A stretch of 64,000 bases of DNA, taken from Bacillota bacterium (GTDB lineage: Bacteria > Bacillota > Sulfobacillia > Sulfobacillales > Sulfobacillaceae). The notes under the pieces are model-generated. The model did not search any database and was not told the origin of the DNA. It worked only from the letters and a program-made list of their open reading frames with translations. Shown here in pieces: positions 63,286-64,000 of the stretch. The first letter of the stretch is position 1, and every line of letters begins with the position of its first letter. The DNA lies in NCBI GenBank assembly GCA_026627065.1, contig JAPNUO010000006.1, positions 103,289 through 167,288 on the forward strand, given 5' to 3'. Both the position numbers and the translations under genes were made by a program.

Positions 63286-64000
63286 ATGGGGAGAGTGATT
63301 CGCGATGCGGACCCCATTCTCCTGCTACGGGAACACGATGCAGCAAATCGATCATCAGCCACTGGACTTTTTGACGGCGGCGTTGCCGCCAGAACTGTGG
63401 ACGCTGCCCCCGGAACTCGCGGCGGCCGACCGCCTTCTGGACGATCCTACGTTGCTTCGCCCGTTGCTGGACAAGCTCGACCCCGAGCGGGGTCGGCCGT
63501 CGGTCCCCGCCGCCCAAATTCTGCGGTTGTTGTACCTCAAGGATTGCTATCAATTGTCCGATCGCGTCCTCCTGCAAGAAGTGGCGGATAGCTTTCACTG
63601 GCGGCGGTTTTGCCATTTCGGGGTGGCGGACCCGTTGCCCCATCCCACCACGTTGCCCTATTGGCGGCACCGTATCGGACCGGAGGGGATTCGCGCGCTG
63701 AACGCCGCCGTCGTGGCGCGGCTGCGGACGGACAAAGTGGTCCGCGGGCGCCGCTTCCGGCCAGAGTCGACGGTCATTGAGGCCAACATCCACTATCCCA
63801 CGGACGCCGGACTCATCGCCGACGGGATTCGCCGGGTCACGCGGCAAGCTCGGCGCTTGCAGCAGGCCCTGGGGTTGACGGCGGGGACGATCCGGGATCG
63901 CACGCGGAGTGTCAAAAAGCACGTGCTCCGGATTGCGAAGGTGCTTCGCCACCGCACCGGGGAGGCGGGGCAGACCGTGCGGACCATCACGGACGCGTTA
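63286..64000 (+). CDS. DDE transposase (IS5/ISNCY-like), 3' partial
   Basis: The main frame runs from ATG 63338 to the window end without a stop (221 codons): RLLYLKDCYQLSDRVLLQEVADS, FCHFGVADPLPHPTTL, then VIEANIHYPTDAGLIADG with the first catalytic Asp region. The best ribosome site (GAAGGAGGG) is before ATG 63286, which opens a different frame (GRVIRDADPILLLREHD) that fuses sensibly only if a frameshift occurs near 63335. The left IS end lies around 63.16-63.25 kb. Confidence 0.8.

Noticed and set aside
63158..63952. 264-codon minus-strand frame
   Set aside because: Antisense of the transposase, whose own frame is open to the window end and carries family motifs.
1..64000. CRISPR arrays and rRNA genes
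   Set aside because: No regularly spaced short repeats and no rRNA-like sequence were seen.

Overview
The window looks like chromosome of a GC-rich, endospore-forming Firmicute. The best lineage indicator is the block at 42.1-47.2 kb: a SpoVB-like flippase, MazG, HU, an S4 protein (RqcP/YabO), YabP, YabQ, a small HTH protein, DivIC, an S1 protein (YabR) and tRNA-Leu, the order familiar from spore-forming Clostridia and Bacilli. Consensus-like sigma-A promoters, AGGAGG ribosome sites, many GTG/TTG starts and the GC content fit a Sulfobacillus-type organism, but that assignment is inference.

Layout. 0-8.1 kb: distal part of a propane/short-alkane monooxygenase (prm/mim-type) locus. It has an amidohydrolase, a DUF59 protein, a Zn alcohol dehydrogenase, a dedicated GroEL-like chaperonin, a sigma-54 activator, an Nramp-like transporter and a 65-aa membrane protein. 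The monooxygenase subunits should lie just upstream of base 1. 8.1-11.2 kb: a gene-poor stretch, then an IS607-type element (TnpA serine recombinase plus TnpB). 11.3-24.2 kb: a glycoside-utilisation locus with a peptide-type ABC importer, beta-glucuronidase, GH1 and GH5-like enzymes, read divergently from a ROK regulator. 24.2-26.9 kb: a mannonate-dehydratase-like enzyme, an SDR and an isochorismatase-like hydrolase. 27.5-31.7 kb: an APC permease, Zn dehydrogenase and omega-aminotransferase followed by a broken PucR regulator. 31.8-36.0 kb: an IS256 remnant, then a class I ribonucleotide reductase operon behind a cobalamin riboswitch, with an unrecognised 64-aa ORF ahead of nrdA. 36.2-41.5 kb: a PilZ protein, an NCS1 nucleobase permease, two nucleoside hydrolases and phosphofructokinase. 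41.8-50.2 kb: a CsoR-family regulator, tRNA-Leu, the sporulation/division block, hemL and a second flippase. 50.3-54.7 kb: poorly known membrane or secreted proteins.

From about 54.6 kb to the end the window is a decay zone. It has a ~450-bp direct repeat flanking a truncated IS21 element, a HicAB cassette with a separate ribbon-helix-helix protein and a ParA stub, an Asp-box lipoprotein, remnants of IS21, IS3 and IS4/Tn5 transposases, a frameshifted DUF4326 gene, and a DDE transposase running off the window.

Functional logic. The first cluster supports folding, metal supply and alcohol oxidation for a di-iron monooxygenase. The second imports beta-linked (glucurono-)oligosaccharides, hydrolyses them and feeds hexuronate catabolism. 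The nrd operon is probably a B12-independent reductase shut off by cobalamin, implying a B12-dependent class II enzyme elsewhere. The strongest leads for new biology are the small ORF under the cobalamin riboswitch, a TnpB lacking the usual RuvC-II glutamate, a helically phased DnaA-box-like cluster in the leader of the HTH-divIC pair, a HicB split from its possible DNA-binding partner, and an Nramp-like carrier with altered metal motifs paired with a 65-aa membrane protein.
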